Source: DASZMX01 sp035551475
Lineage (GTDB): Bacteria; Verrucomicrobiota; Verrucomicrobiia; Limisphaerales; Palsa-1400
Reading direction: 5' to 3'
Assembly: GCA_035551475.1 (NCBI GenBank)
Contig: DASZMX010000107.1
Span: 1-64,000, forward strand
DNA length: 64,000 nt
The notes below the pieces were generated by a model, which was not told where the DNA came from, searched no databases, and was given only the letters and a program-made list of their open reading frames with translations. Both the position numbers and the translations under genes were made by a program. This document shows, piece by piece, positions 33,329 through 40,674 of this stretch (the first letter of the stretch is position 1; each line of letters begins with the position of its first letter).

Positions 33329-34232
33329 GGGCGATGCGGGCGGCAATCGCCTCCCCGGTCAAACCGAAAAATTCCCGGGCCTGCTCCTGTTCCCCGGTTT
33401 CGTGCAGAAATTCGTCTTTTGTGCCGAAGCGGAGCAGGCGGCCCCTGGCGCCGGAATTGGCCAGCCATTCCGCCACGGCGCCGCCGAGGCCGCCGAGCAC
33501 GCTATGCTCTTCGAGCGTCGCCACGATTTTAAATTTTGCGAAGACCTCGGCGAGCAGCGTTTCATCGAGCGGCTTGATCGTGTGGAAACTTTCCACGCGC
33601 GCTTGCAATCCCTGCTGGGCCAATTTCTCCGCGGCTTCCAGCGCCACCGGCAGCATGGTTCCCGCCGAGAGAAGGCAAACGTCCGCCCCGCCGCGCACCG
33701 GGATGGATTTGCCAATAATAAATTCCGGCTCCGTCTGATGCACCACCGGCTCGCCTTTTTTGCCAATGCGAATGTAAACCGGGTGGGGATATTGCAGGGC
33801 GGCCTTGATTGCGCCGCGCACTTCCATTTCGTCGGCGGGCGCCAGCACGGCCAGGCCCGGAATCAGGCGCAGCATCCCCATTTCCTCGCAGGAATGATGC
33901 GTGGCTCCGAGCGAAGCGTAGGACAGCCCCGCGCCCGTGCCCACAATCACCACCGGGGCGTGATGATAGCAGACGTCAATGCGAATTTGCTCCAGGCATC
34001 GGTAGGTGATGAACGGCGTAATCGTGTAACAAAAGGGGCGCAGTCCGCTCATCGCCATGCCCGCGGCCATGCCGATCATGTTGGCCTCCGCCACGCCGCA
34101 GTTAAAAAACCGGTCGGGGCATTGGGCCTTGAGTTTGTCAAATAAACGATTGCCGATGTCGCCCGCCATGAGGACAACGCGCGGATCTTGCTGCGCCAGT
34201 TCGGTGATTTGTTTGGCGAACGCGTTTCTCAT
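33312..34232 (-). CDS. Transketolase, C-terminal (pyrimidine-binding) subunit
   Basis: A 306-residue subunit holding the pyrimidine-binding and C-terminal domains of a two-gene transketolase. The TPP-activating Glu is in FFNCGVAEANMIGMAAGMA near 49. Other blocks are GLRPFCYTITPFITYR, TGAGLSYASLGATHHSCEEMG and the C-terminal KIVATLEEHSVLGGLGG. Housekeeping transketolase is about 660 residues in one chain; split forms with this pairing often serve special pathways in surface-sugar clusters. It overlaps the N-terminal subunit gene by four bases. Confidence 0.9.
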   Translation of the reverse strand: MRNAFAKQITELAQQDPRVVLMAGDIGNRLFDKLKAQCPDRFFNCGVAEANMIGMAAGMAMSGLRPFCYTITPFITYRCLEQIRIDVCYHHAPVVIVGTGAGLSYASLGATHHSCEEMGMLRLIPGLAVLAPADEMEVRGAIKAALQYPHPVYIRIGKKGEPVVHQTEPEFIIGKSIPVRGGADVCLLSAGTMLPVALEAAEKLAQQGLQARVESFHTIKPLDETLLAEVFAKFKIVATLEEHSVLGGLGGAVAEWLANSGARGRLLRFGTKDEFLHETGEQEQAREFFGLTGEAIAARIAHAHRG

Positions 34233-35074
34233 GGCTGCTGCAATTCCTTTCGCGCCTTTTCCACTTCTTCCGCGGTGGGAATGCGGTAGTGCCAGTTGTT
34301 ATCATCCTCCATGAACGACACGCCCTTGCCTTTGACGGTGTGCGCGACGATCGCGACCGGCTTCCCGCTGCCGTTGGGGATCTTGCTCATCGCTTCCACC
34401 AATTGCGAAATATTGTGCCCATCCAATTCGGTCGCGCTCCAGCCGAAGGCGCTGAATTTCTCCCGCAACGACGGCAGGCACATGACTTCGTTGCTGCGCC
34501 CGGTGGCTTGCCACTTGTTGTAATCAATGAGCACGCAGACGTTTTCCAATTTTTGGTTGGGCGCGAACATCGCAGCTTCCCAGACAGTCCCTTCGTTGCA
34601 TTCGCCGTCGCTCATGGTGACGAAGACGCGGTAAACTTGTTTCTGGATGCGCCCCGCCAGCGCCATGCCCAGGCCCACGGGCAGGCCGTGGCCGAGCGAG
34701 CCCGTGGCCAGCTCCACGCCTGGCGCGCAATCGGGCGCCGGCTGTTCCGCCAGCGGACTTTTATGCTGGGCAAAAGTGTCGAGCCATTCCCGCGGAAAAA
34801 ATCCGCGTTCGGCGAGCGTCGCGTAAAGCGCGGATGCGGCGTGGCCCTTGCTCAAAATGAACCGGTCGCGCCAGGGATCGGTGGCCCGCGCGGCGTCGAT
34901 TTTCAAGATTTTCCAATAGGCGGCGACGAGGATGTCCACACATGACAGCGCGGAACCCAAATGCGGCGTGCCCGCGGTGTGCGACATTTGGATGAGCTTG
35001 AAACGCAGCCGCCGTGCCATCAGCTCCAGGTCCCCAATGTCTTGCATGGCGTGAATGTCGGGGGCTGCGCTCAT
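34229..35074 (-). CDS. Transketolase, N-terminal (diphosphate-binding) subunit
   Basis: A 281-residue subunit that binds the diphosphate part of thiamine diphosphate. Typical stretches are TPHLGSALSCVDILVAAY, DRFILSKGHAASALYATLA, TGSLGHGLPVGLGMAL and the metal/TPP motif MSDGECNEGTVWEAAMFA, then LIDYNKWQATG and VAHTVKGKGVSFMED. Together with the downstream C-terminal subunit it would transfer a two-carbon ketol unit. The acceptor in this operon is unknown; a sugar or sugar aldehyde is likely. It overlaps the Zn-dehydrogenase gene by four bases. Confidence 0.9.
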   Translation of the reverse strand: MSAAPDIHAMQDIGDLELMARRLRFKLIQMSHTAGTPHLGSALSCVDILVAAYWKILKIDAARATDPWRDRFILSKGHAASALYATLAERGFFPREWLDTFAQHKSPLAEQPAPDCAPGVELATGSLGHGLPVGLGMALAGRIQKQVYRVFVTMSDGECNEGTVWEAAMFAPNQKLENVCVLIDYNKWQATGRSNEVMCLPSLREKFSAFGWSATELDGHNISQLVEAMSKIPNGSGKPVAIVAHTVKGKGVSFMEDDNNWHYRIPTAEEVEKARKELQQP

Positions 35075-36111
35075 TTGTGGTTAAAGCGAATCATGCAGTG
35101 AATGACTTCGCCCGCACGCATTTTGTCGACGCCCTCGTTCACTTCGGCGAGAGAGACGCGGTGCGACACGAAACCATCCGTATCAAACCTTCCCGCGCGC
35201 AACATGCGGAGATAGCGGGGGATGTCATCGGACGGCTGGCTGTCGCCGCCATGGGAGCCACGGAGAACCTTCCCGAAATGCAACGGCAAGGTGTTCAGCG
35301 AAAGTTTCCGCTCATGATGCATCACGCCAAAAATAATGCAGCGCCCGGTGTTGCTCGCCAGGGCAAAAGCCTTCTCCAAAATCTGAGGCTGGCCCGTGCC
35401 GTCGATCACGGCATCAGGAGATTTGCCTTCGAGAATTTTCAAAACTTCCACGCAGAAATCCGTTTGAGCGGAATTGATCGTATGGGTGGCGCCGTAGGCC
35501 GCGGCCTTCTGCAATTTATGATGTTGAATATCCACCGCGACGATGGGATAAGCGCCCGCGAGCTTGGCGCCGAGAACGACCCCGAGGCCAATGCCGCCGC
35601 AGCCAATGATTACGACTGATTCGCCAATTTTTACGTCCGCATCATTGCTGATGACGCCGAAGCCGGTCGTCAGGGTGTCCGCCAGCAGGGCGCACGTTTC
35701 AAAATCGGTGTCCGGCGGAACCGTCGTCGCGCGGTTTTCGGAAATGATGGCGTAATCACTGAACGTCGTGATCCAGCCGGCGTTCACTTTTTTGCCGCGC
35801 CAGGTATAAACCGGCGGGCGGGCTTCGATGCCGCGTCCCGGGCGCCAATGCAACACTACGCGGTCGCCGGGTTTGACGTGCTTCACTTCCGGGCCGACTT
35901 CCATCACCGTGGCGCCCGCTTCGTGCCCGAGCAAATGGGGCAGATAACGATCCGGCCCTTTCACGCCGTCAATCTCGCCCAATTGCGAGCCGCAAATTCG
36001 AGTGGCATGAATTTGGGTGAGAATCTGGCCGTAGCCGAGCGGGGGGATTTCCACTTCGTCCACGACGAGCGGCTTTTTTTGTTCGACCAAAATGGCGGCG
36101 GCAGTTTTCAC
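35071..36111 (-). CDS. Zinc-dependent alcohol/sugar dehydrogenase (MDR family)
   Basis: A 346-residue medium-chain dehydrogenase with a GTG start. The GroES-like N-terminal domain has ICGSQLGEIDG, LLGHEAGATVMEVG and VKHVKPGDRVVLHW; the Rossmann part has VVIIGCGGIGLGVVLGAKLAG (GxGxxG) and IVAVDIQHHKL. The usual four-Cys structural zinc lobe is not evident, while the catalytic Cys (ICGS) and His-Glu (GHE) are kept. It probably oxidises or reduces a sugar hydroxyl/ketone made by the transketolase or epimerases of the operon. Substrate unknown. Confidence 0.88.
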   Translation of the reverse strand: MKTAAAILVEQKKPLVVDEVEIPPLGYGQILTQIHATRICGSQLGEIDGVKGPDRYLPHLLGHEAGATVMEVGPEVKHVKPGDRVVLHWRPGRGIEARPPVYTWRGKKVNAGWITTFSDYAIISENRATTVPPDTDFETCALLADTLTTGFGVISNDADVKIGESVVIIGCGGIGLGVVLGAKLAGAYPIVAVDIQHHKLQKAAAYGATHTINSAQTDFCVEVLKILEGKSPDAVIDGTGQPQILEKAFALASNTGRCIIFGVMHHERKLSLNTLPLHFGKVLRGSHGGDSQPSDDIPRYLRMLRAGRFDTDGFVSHRVSLAEVNEGVDKMRAGEVIHCMIRFNHK

Positions 36112-36146
36112 GCGAAATGGAATTTAGCCGCAACCCGCGGCAAAGG

Positions 36147-37682
36147 CTAGAAATTCAGGAGCGACATGCCGCTCCGCAGCAGAGTGGATTTGGAAATGGG
36201 ATGTTGATTGCCGACGATGCGCACCGCCTGGGCGCCGGCGAGCTGGCCTAAAAATGTGCCCAACGCCACCGGCAATTTCCGCGCGACCGATAAAGCGGCG
36301 ATGGAAAAGAACGCGTCACCCGCGCCGATGGTGTCGATGACTTCCGCTTCCAGCGGCGGGCAGAGGCAAGCGGAGTCGCCGTGCAGGCCGATGGTTTGGA
36401 CGGAGCCGCGCGTGAGCCAGGCATAGCGCGCTTGCAGCTTTTGCTGGAGCTTTTGCAATTCGGCCTGGTGGTTGAGATGCCGGTGCCCGACCGACAGCAT
36501 CAATTCGGGCTCATCGAGCGAGAAAGCGTCCGCGCGGCGGTACTGGCGGCTGATGATGTTGAAGCCGTGATTATTGCTGTTGGTCTGGCAATTGAGAGCG
36601 AGCAGGGGAGCGGTGTCCTGCACCAGGTCGCGGATGTGCGGCTGCATCATGCCGTGCCCAAAATCCAGCAGGAGCACCGCATCGGCCCAATCCATTTCAC
36701 GGCGGATCGTCTCCTCTAATTGGGCCAGCGTCTCCCGCGGCGGCGGATCGGCATCTATATAATTGACAGAAAAGAGCTTGCTCAATTCCTTGCCTTCCGC
36801 CAGCGGCTCGACAAAGCGTTGCTTGATAATGGTCGTGAAGCCGGGCGCGCGAATGGTCTTGTCCTCGTCCGGCGCGACGTGCTCCCGCAGGATGGGGCTG
36901 ACCCACGGTTCGGTTCCAAGCAGGCTTAAGAAACGCGCCTCGGCGGTAAATTGTTTGACATGCCGAAAGACCGCCAGGGCGCCGCCGCATTGAGTTTCCT
37001 CGCGCAAATAACGGCCCGAGATGATGCGATTTTTTGAAGTCAGGCCCTGGACTTTGACGTAGGAATACCGATCAAAGATGGTGTCGCCAATCACGAGCGT
37101 TTTCAGCCCAGCGAGGCTTTCGACGGCCTCTTGCAAATCGTGCCCGGTATAATTCTTGGCCAGCGCGGCGCAAAAGTCTTTCACGCCCGTCGGCAAATGG
37201 TCGAAGTGATTATTGAGCAGCCGCGTGGAGCTGAAAGTGATTGCTCCCACGTAATGGATTTCGGCGCCCACCTTTTCCGCGGCCGCCAAATCCTGCTGGA
37301 AAGAACTGTCCACCTGATGCCGTTGCTCGTCTTCCTTGCCGCGGCAAAAAACCGCCGGACGAACGGCGTTTATCGCCTCCGCGGCGCCCGCAAAGGGGAC
37401 GCTCACCACATAATCCACGCAGGCGAGGGCCGCCAGTGTTCGCGCCCGCAGCGCGTCCTTGAAAAGGGGGCGGCCAGGGCCTTTGCGGACGTGCTTGTCC
37501 GCCGTGACTGTCACGACCAGGACATCGCCCAGCGCCCGCGCCTCTTCCAGGTGCGCGATGAAGCCCGGGTGCAGCAACTCAAACACCCCGTGGCATTGCA
37601 CGATTTTTTTCCCCTGCTGCCGCAACGCCTCAAACACCGCCGGGGCGGCCTCGAATGAGACGATTTTAGAGGGAGACGTCAC
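36147..37682 (-). CDS. Reverse-order HldE-like fusion: nucleotidyltransferase then PfkB sugar kinase
   Basis: A 511-residue protein with a GTG start. Residues about 20-160 are a cytidylyltransferase-like domain (CHGVFELLHPGF, EEARALGDVLVVTVTADKHV, KGPGRPLF), and residues about 190-505 a PfkB/ribokinase domain (LVIGDTIFDRYSYVKVQG, DFGHGM and the anion-hole DTIGAGDAFFS near 455). HldE/RfaE, which makes ADP-heptose, has the kinase first and the transferase second, so the order here is swapped. In addition the HxGH motif reads HPGF, losing its second His. It may activate a sugar as 1-phosphate and nucleotide, but activity of the transferase half is uncertain. Confidence 0.82.
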   Translation of the reverse strand: MTSPSKIVSFEAAPAVFEALRQQGKKIVQCHGVFELLHPGFIAHLEEARALGDVLVVTVTADKHVRKGPGRPLFKDALRARTLAALACVDYVVSVPFAGAAEAINAVRPAVFCRGKEDEQRHQVDSSFQQDLAAAEKVGAEIHYVGAITFSSTRLLNNHFDHLPTGVKDFCAALAKNYTGHDLQEAVESLAGLKTLVIGDTIFDRYSYVKVQGLTSKNRIISGRYLREETQCGGALAVFRHVKQFTAEARFLSLLGTEPWVSPILREHVAPDEDKTIRAPGFTTIIKQRFVEPLAEGKELSKLFSVNYIDADPPPRETLAQLEETIRREMDWADAVLLLDFGHGMMQPHIRDLVQDTAPLLALNCQTNSNNHGFNIISRQYRRADAFSLDEPELMLSVGHRHLNHQAELQKLQQKLQARYAWLTRGSVQTIGLHGDSACLCPPLEAEVIDTIGAGDAFFSIAALSVARKLPVALGTFLGQLAGAQAVRIVGNQHPISKSTLLRSGMSLLNF

Positions 37683-37691
37683 AGCGATGCG

Positions 37692-38732
37692 TCAACGAGA
37701 AAGAAATTCGTAGGCCGCGGCGCTGCGCCCGATTTTCATGAACTTCATGTTGTAATGCTCGGCGGCGTCGATGTCGCCAAACAATCCTTGATCGAGCGCC
37801 TTGCGCAGGTTCGCCACTTCCGCGCGAATCGAGCTGACCGGCTGATAGCCGAGCACGCTCACGAGTTTTTTCGATGAAATGTGGTAATCGCGCTTGTCGA
37901 GGGTGTCGGTCACTTTGATTTCGACGTTCAAATCCGCCAGTTCCGCCTGGATGATTTTGGCGATGTCGATGACCTTGTGATTCTCAAAGCCAAAATTAAA
38001 AGTGCGTCCATTGATCAGTTTCGGATCTGTCTGGGTGAGTTGCGCGTAAAGGTTGATCACGTCCGTCATGCCGACGTTGGGCCGGCGCTGTTCGCCGCCA
38101 TGCACCGTGATGACACGCTTGCGCACGGCGTCCGCGGTCAATTTGTTCACAGTCAAATCAAACCGTTGCCGGGGCGAATAACCGCAAATCGTTGCCGGCC
38201 GAATGTTCACCGCGCAAAAATCCGGGGAGGCGGCCGCCGCCACCAGCCATTCTGAAAGCGCTTTATATTTGGAGTAATAGGTCAACGGCTCAGGCTCCAA
38301 TTGCTCATTCACATCCGCGACGTCCTTGATGCCAAACACGCTGCTCGATGACGCATTGATGACGCGTTTGACGCCGTTGGCGCGCGCGGTGGCCAGCAGC
38401 AAGCCGATGGCGTCGAAATTGACTTGGCGCGTCAACGTTTCGTCGATGTCGCCGGTGGGATCATTGGAAATGGCCGCCAGATGAATAATGGTGTCAATGC
38501 CCGCCGTCGCCTTGTTGACTGTGGTCGGGTCGCGCATGTCGCCGACAATGAGTTCAAAGCGCGGTTTCCACGACGCGAACCGGGCGTCTTTCTGCAAAGC
38601 GTCCAGGCCGGCGTTGGTGTAGAGCATCATGTCCAGCACGCGCACGCTATGGCCGAGTTCCAGCAAATGAGGCGTCAAACGGCTGCCGGCATAACCGAAT
38701 CCGCCGGTGACGAGGATCTTTTTGGGAGTCAT
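37692..38732 (-). CDS. NAD-dependent epimerase/dehydratase (extended SDR)
   Basis: A 346-residue extended SDR. The NAD motif is VTGGFGYAGSRL at the N-terminus, followed by VLDMMLY, IIHLAAISNDPTGD, NASSSSVFG and the active site YYSKYKA with Tyr and Lys four apart. The C-terminal part carries NVGMTDVINLYAQL and FNFGFENHKVIDIAKII, the substrate-domain type seen in sugar-nucleotide epimerases. ATG at 38732 starts right before TPKKILVTGG; a TTG at 38738 is possible. It lies two bases after the next SDR gene and nine bases before the HldE-like gene. Sugar unknown. Confidence 0.88.
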   Translation of the reverse strand: MTPKKILVTGGFGYAGSRLTPHLLELGHSVRVLDMMLYTNAGLDALQKDARFASWKPRFELIVGDMRDPTTVNKATAGIDTIIHLAAISNDPTGDIDETLTRQVNFDAIGLLLATARANGVKRVINASSSSVFGIKDVADVNEQLEPEPLTYYSKYKALSEWLVAAAASPDFCAVNIRPATICGYSPRQRFDLTVNKLTADAVRKRVITVHGGEQRRPNVGMTDVINLYAQLTQTDPKLINGRTFNFGFENHKVIDIAKIIQAELADLNVEIKVTDTLDKRDYHISSKKLVSVLGYQPVSSIRAEVANLRKALDQGLFGDIDAAEHYNMKFMKIGRSAAAYEFLSR

Positions 38733-38734
38733 GT

Positions 38735-39730
38735 TCAAGGTTTATGGATGTAATCGGAGGGCTGCTTTTTCAGCTCCTCAAAATGAGTGTTGACCCAGGC
38801 GATGGTTTCGTCGATGCCCTGGTCAAGGGAAACGTGGTCTTGCCAACTGAGGGTTTGCCGCGCCTTGGCGCTGTCCAATAAATACGCCGCATCTTTGCCG
38901 GGGCGATCGCCGACCACTTCCACGACCTTGCTGAAGTCGGCGCCCAGGCGCGCGCAAATGCGCTCCACCAACTCGCGGATCGACACATAAAGATCGGTCG
39001 AAAAATGATACGTTTCCCCCGCCGGCGCCTGCCGGGCCACCCGCCAGGTGCCGTCGGCCACGTCGCGCGCGTGAATGAACGACCGCGTCGAGCGCCCGCC
39101 CCCGTGCAATTGCAGCAGTCGCCCGGTCTTGATGAAGAAAACGGTGCGCGGGACAATCCGGTAAAGCTGCTGCCCCGGCCCGTACACATTGGCCGCGCGC
39201 GTGAATGCCACCGGAAATTTGTAATTCTTGAAAAACGTCAACAAATGCAAATCGCAGCCCGCCCGGGACGCCGCGTAGGGTGTGCTGGGATTGAACGGCG
39301 CGCTTTCCGTCACATTGCCGCTGCAGCTTCCATAAACTTCGGGGGTCGAAACATGGACGTACTTTTTGATGAAACTCATCTGCCGCAGTTTTTCGTGCAA
39401 ACGGACATTGGCCACGATGTTGGTTTCATACCATTGGTCCGGGTAGAGCCAGCTTTCCGCGACCATGCTTTGCGCCGCGAAATTCACCACATATTCTGGC
39501 TGAAAATCCTTGATCGCCCCGGCGAGGCGGTCGGTGTCGTGATTCAAATCGAGCTGCGAAAATTTGAAATTGCCCTTGCCGCCGCGATTCCATTTATAGG
39601 GCAAAAACGCCGGGTGCGCCTCCGCCGATCGGCTGCATCCCAGGACCTCGCAGCCCTGGTTCAGGAGGAAATCCACAAAGCTCGCTCCGGTGAACGAGTT
39701 GCTGCCAATAACAAATACTTTTTCAGACAT
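38735..39730 (-). CDS. Sugar-nucleotide 4,6-dehydratase/epimerase-like SDR with YxxxR active site
   Basis: A 331-residue extended SDR close to dTDP-glucose/GDP-mannose 4,6-dehydratases: VFVIGSNSFTGASFVDFLL, VVNFAAQSMVAESW, HVSTPEVYGS, TRAANVYGPGQQLYRIVPRT and RSFIHARDVADG. The position of the catalytic YxxxK reads YAASRAGCD, so Lys is replaced by Arg; the DNA codon is CGG. This may be a subfamily feature or mean altered chemistry. It is the first gene of the operon, behind a promoter candidate. ATG at 39730 is chosen because it directly precedes the Rossmann strand. Confidence 0.87.
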   Translation of the reverse strand: MSEKVFVIGSNSFTGASFVDFLLNQGCEVLGCSRSAEAHPAFLPYKWNRGGKGNFKFSQLDLNHDTDRLAGAIKDFQPEYVVNFAAQSMVAESWLYPDQWYETNIVANVRLHEKLRQMSFIKKYVHVSTPEVYGSCSGNVTESAPFNPSTPYAASRAGCDLHLLTFFKNYKFPVAFTRAANVYGPGQQLYRIVPRTVFFIKTGRLLQLHGGGRSTRSFIHARDVADGTWRVARQAPAGETYHFSTDLYVSIRELVERICARLGADFSKVVEVVGDRPGKDAAYLLDSAKARQTLSWQDHVSLDQGIDETIAWVNTHFEELKKQPSDYIHKP

Positions 39731-39754
39731 TTCGATGCGAAAATGGCCCACACC

Positions 39755-39781
39755 ATTATCACAGCGCAAAACTGAACGCAA
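39755..39781 (-). promoter_or_regulatory. Candidate promoter of the glycan operon
   Basis: Read on the minus strand, an extended -10 TGTGATAAT (GATAAT at 39755-39760, 5 of 6 to consensus) is preceded by TTGCGT (39776-39781) at 15 bp. Transcription would start near 39748, giving a short leader before the ATG at 39730. The short spacing is partly offset by the TGn extension. Confidence 0.35.
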
Positions 39782-39861
39782 GATGCGCCCAACTCGTTTT
39801 GCACCCTAATTTGAATTGGCGGCGGCTCTCAATGGGCGTATCTAAACGTGAAGAAATCCCC

Positions 39862-40032
39862 ATGAACAAAACAGGAATAATCATTATCATCGTCGGATCA
39901 GTTATACTTGGAGGCGTGGCCTGCACTTTCCTTGTTACGCGACACATCATGCTTCCCTCATATATAATGGTTCCGTGCGAAGCAGTCGTCGCGATTACTG
40001 GGACTTATTTTGGAAGAAAAAGACCTAATTAG
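39862..40032 (+). CDS. Small membrane protein, 56 residues
   Basis: A 56-residue protein with two hydrophobic stretches (TGIIIIIVGSVILGGVACTFLV and LPSYIMVPCEAVVAITGTYF) and a basic end GRKRPN, fitting a two-helix inner-membrane protein. It is noticeably AT-richer than its neighbours, and alternative starts at 39832 and 39799 exist. It lies alone between the glycan operon promoter and miaE. No family is recognised. It could be a recently acquired or fast-evolving gene; that it is translated is likely but unproven. Confidence 0.5.
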   Translation: MNKTGIIIIIVGSVILGGVACTFLVTRHIMLPSYIMVPCEAVVAITGTYFGRKRPN

Positions 40033-40101
40033 GATTTTTTTCCAACCCTCGGCGCCAGGCGGCGTGGTTGCGCGAAAACCGTCTCTTTGCCACACTGCGG
40101 A

Positions 40102-40674
40102 ATGCTGATGCTGCGCGAAAAAGTCCCGGCGGAATGGACGTCCAAGGTTCTGGCGAACCTGAATGCCGTGCTGGTGGACCACGCGCACCTTGAGCGCAAA
40201 GCCGCGACGACGGCGTTGAACCTCGAGAAATATCGCGACCTTTTTCCGCGCGTCGAGGAGTTGAACGCCATTGCCATCGAGGAATTGCAGCATTTTCAAC
40301 TGGTGCTGCAATTGTTGAAAAAGCGCGGCGTGCCCTTTGGCCAGCCATTTCCCAGTCCGTGGATTTCCGGCTTGATGCGGTCGGTGCGCAGCGGACAGCG
40401 GATGCAGGTGATCGACCACTTGCTTTGCTGCGCCTTGATCGAGGGGCGCAGTTGCGAAAAATTTCAAATCCTCGCGAAGGCCCTCGCGCCGGGCGAACCG
40501 GAGTTGGCCGCGTTTTACGCCAGCCTGGTGGAATCCGAAGGCAACCATTACGCCACCTATATATTAATGGCGCGCGCCATCGATGACGCAGAAACGGATC
40601 GCCGCCTGGATTATTACCTCGATCTTGATGCGCAGTTAATGCGCCAGCCCAATCCCCATTTGATTCTGCATTAA
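40102..40674 (+). CDS. miaE: tRNA-(ms2io6A37) hydroxylase MiaE
   Basis: A 190-residue ferritin-like di-iron protein that hydroxylates the isopentenyl group of ms2i6A37 in tRNA. The iron ligands are in ANLNAVLVDHAHLERKAA (E in LE-KA), AIAIEELQHF (EExxH), LIEGRSCEKF and SLVESEGNHYATY (ExxH), in the family order. ATG at 40102 is used; a TTG at 40087 and an ATG at 40108 are alternatives. Its TAA interlocks with the stop of the M48 gene. miaA and miaB are not in the window. Confidence 0.92.
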   Translation: MLMLREKVPAEWTSKVLANLNAVLVDHAHLERKAATTALNLEKYRDLFPRVEELNAIAIEELQHFQLVLQLLKKRGVPFGQPFPSPWISGLMRSVRSGQRMQVIDHLLCCALIEGRSCEKFQILAKALAPGEPELAAFYASLVESEGNHYATYILMARAIDDAETDRRLDYYLDLDAQLMRQPNPHLILH

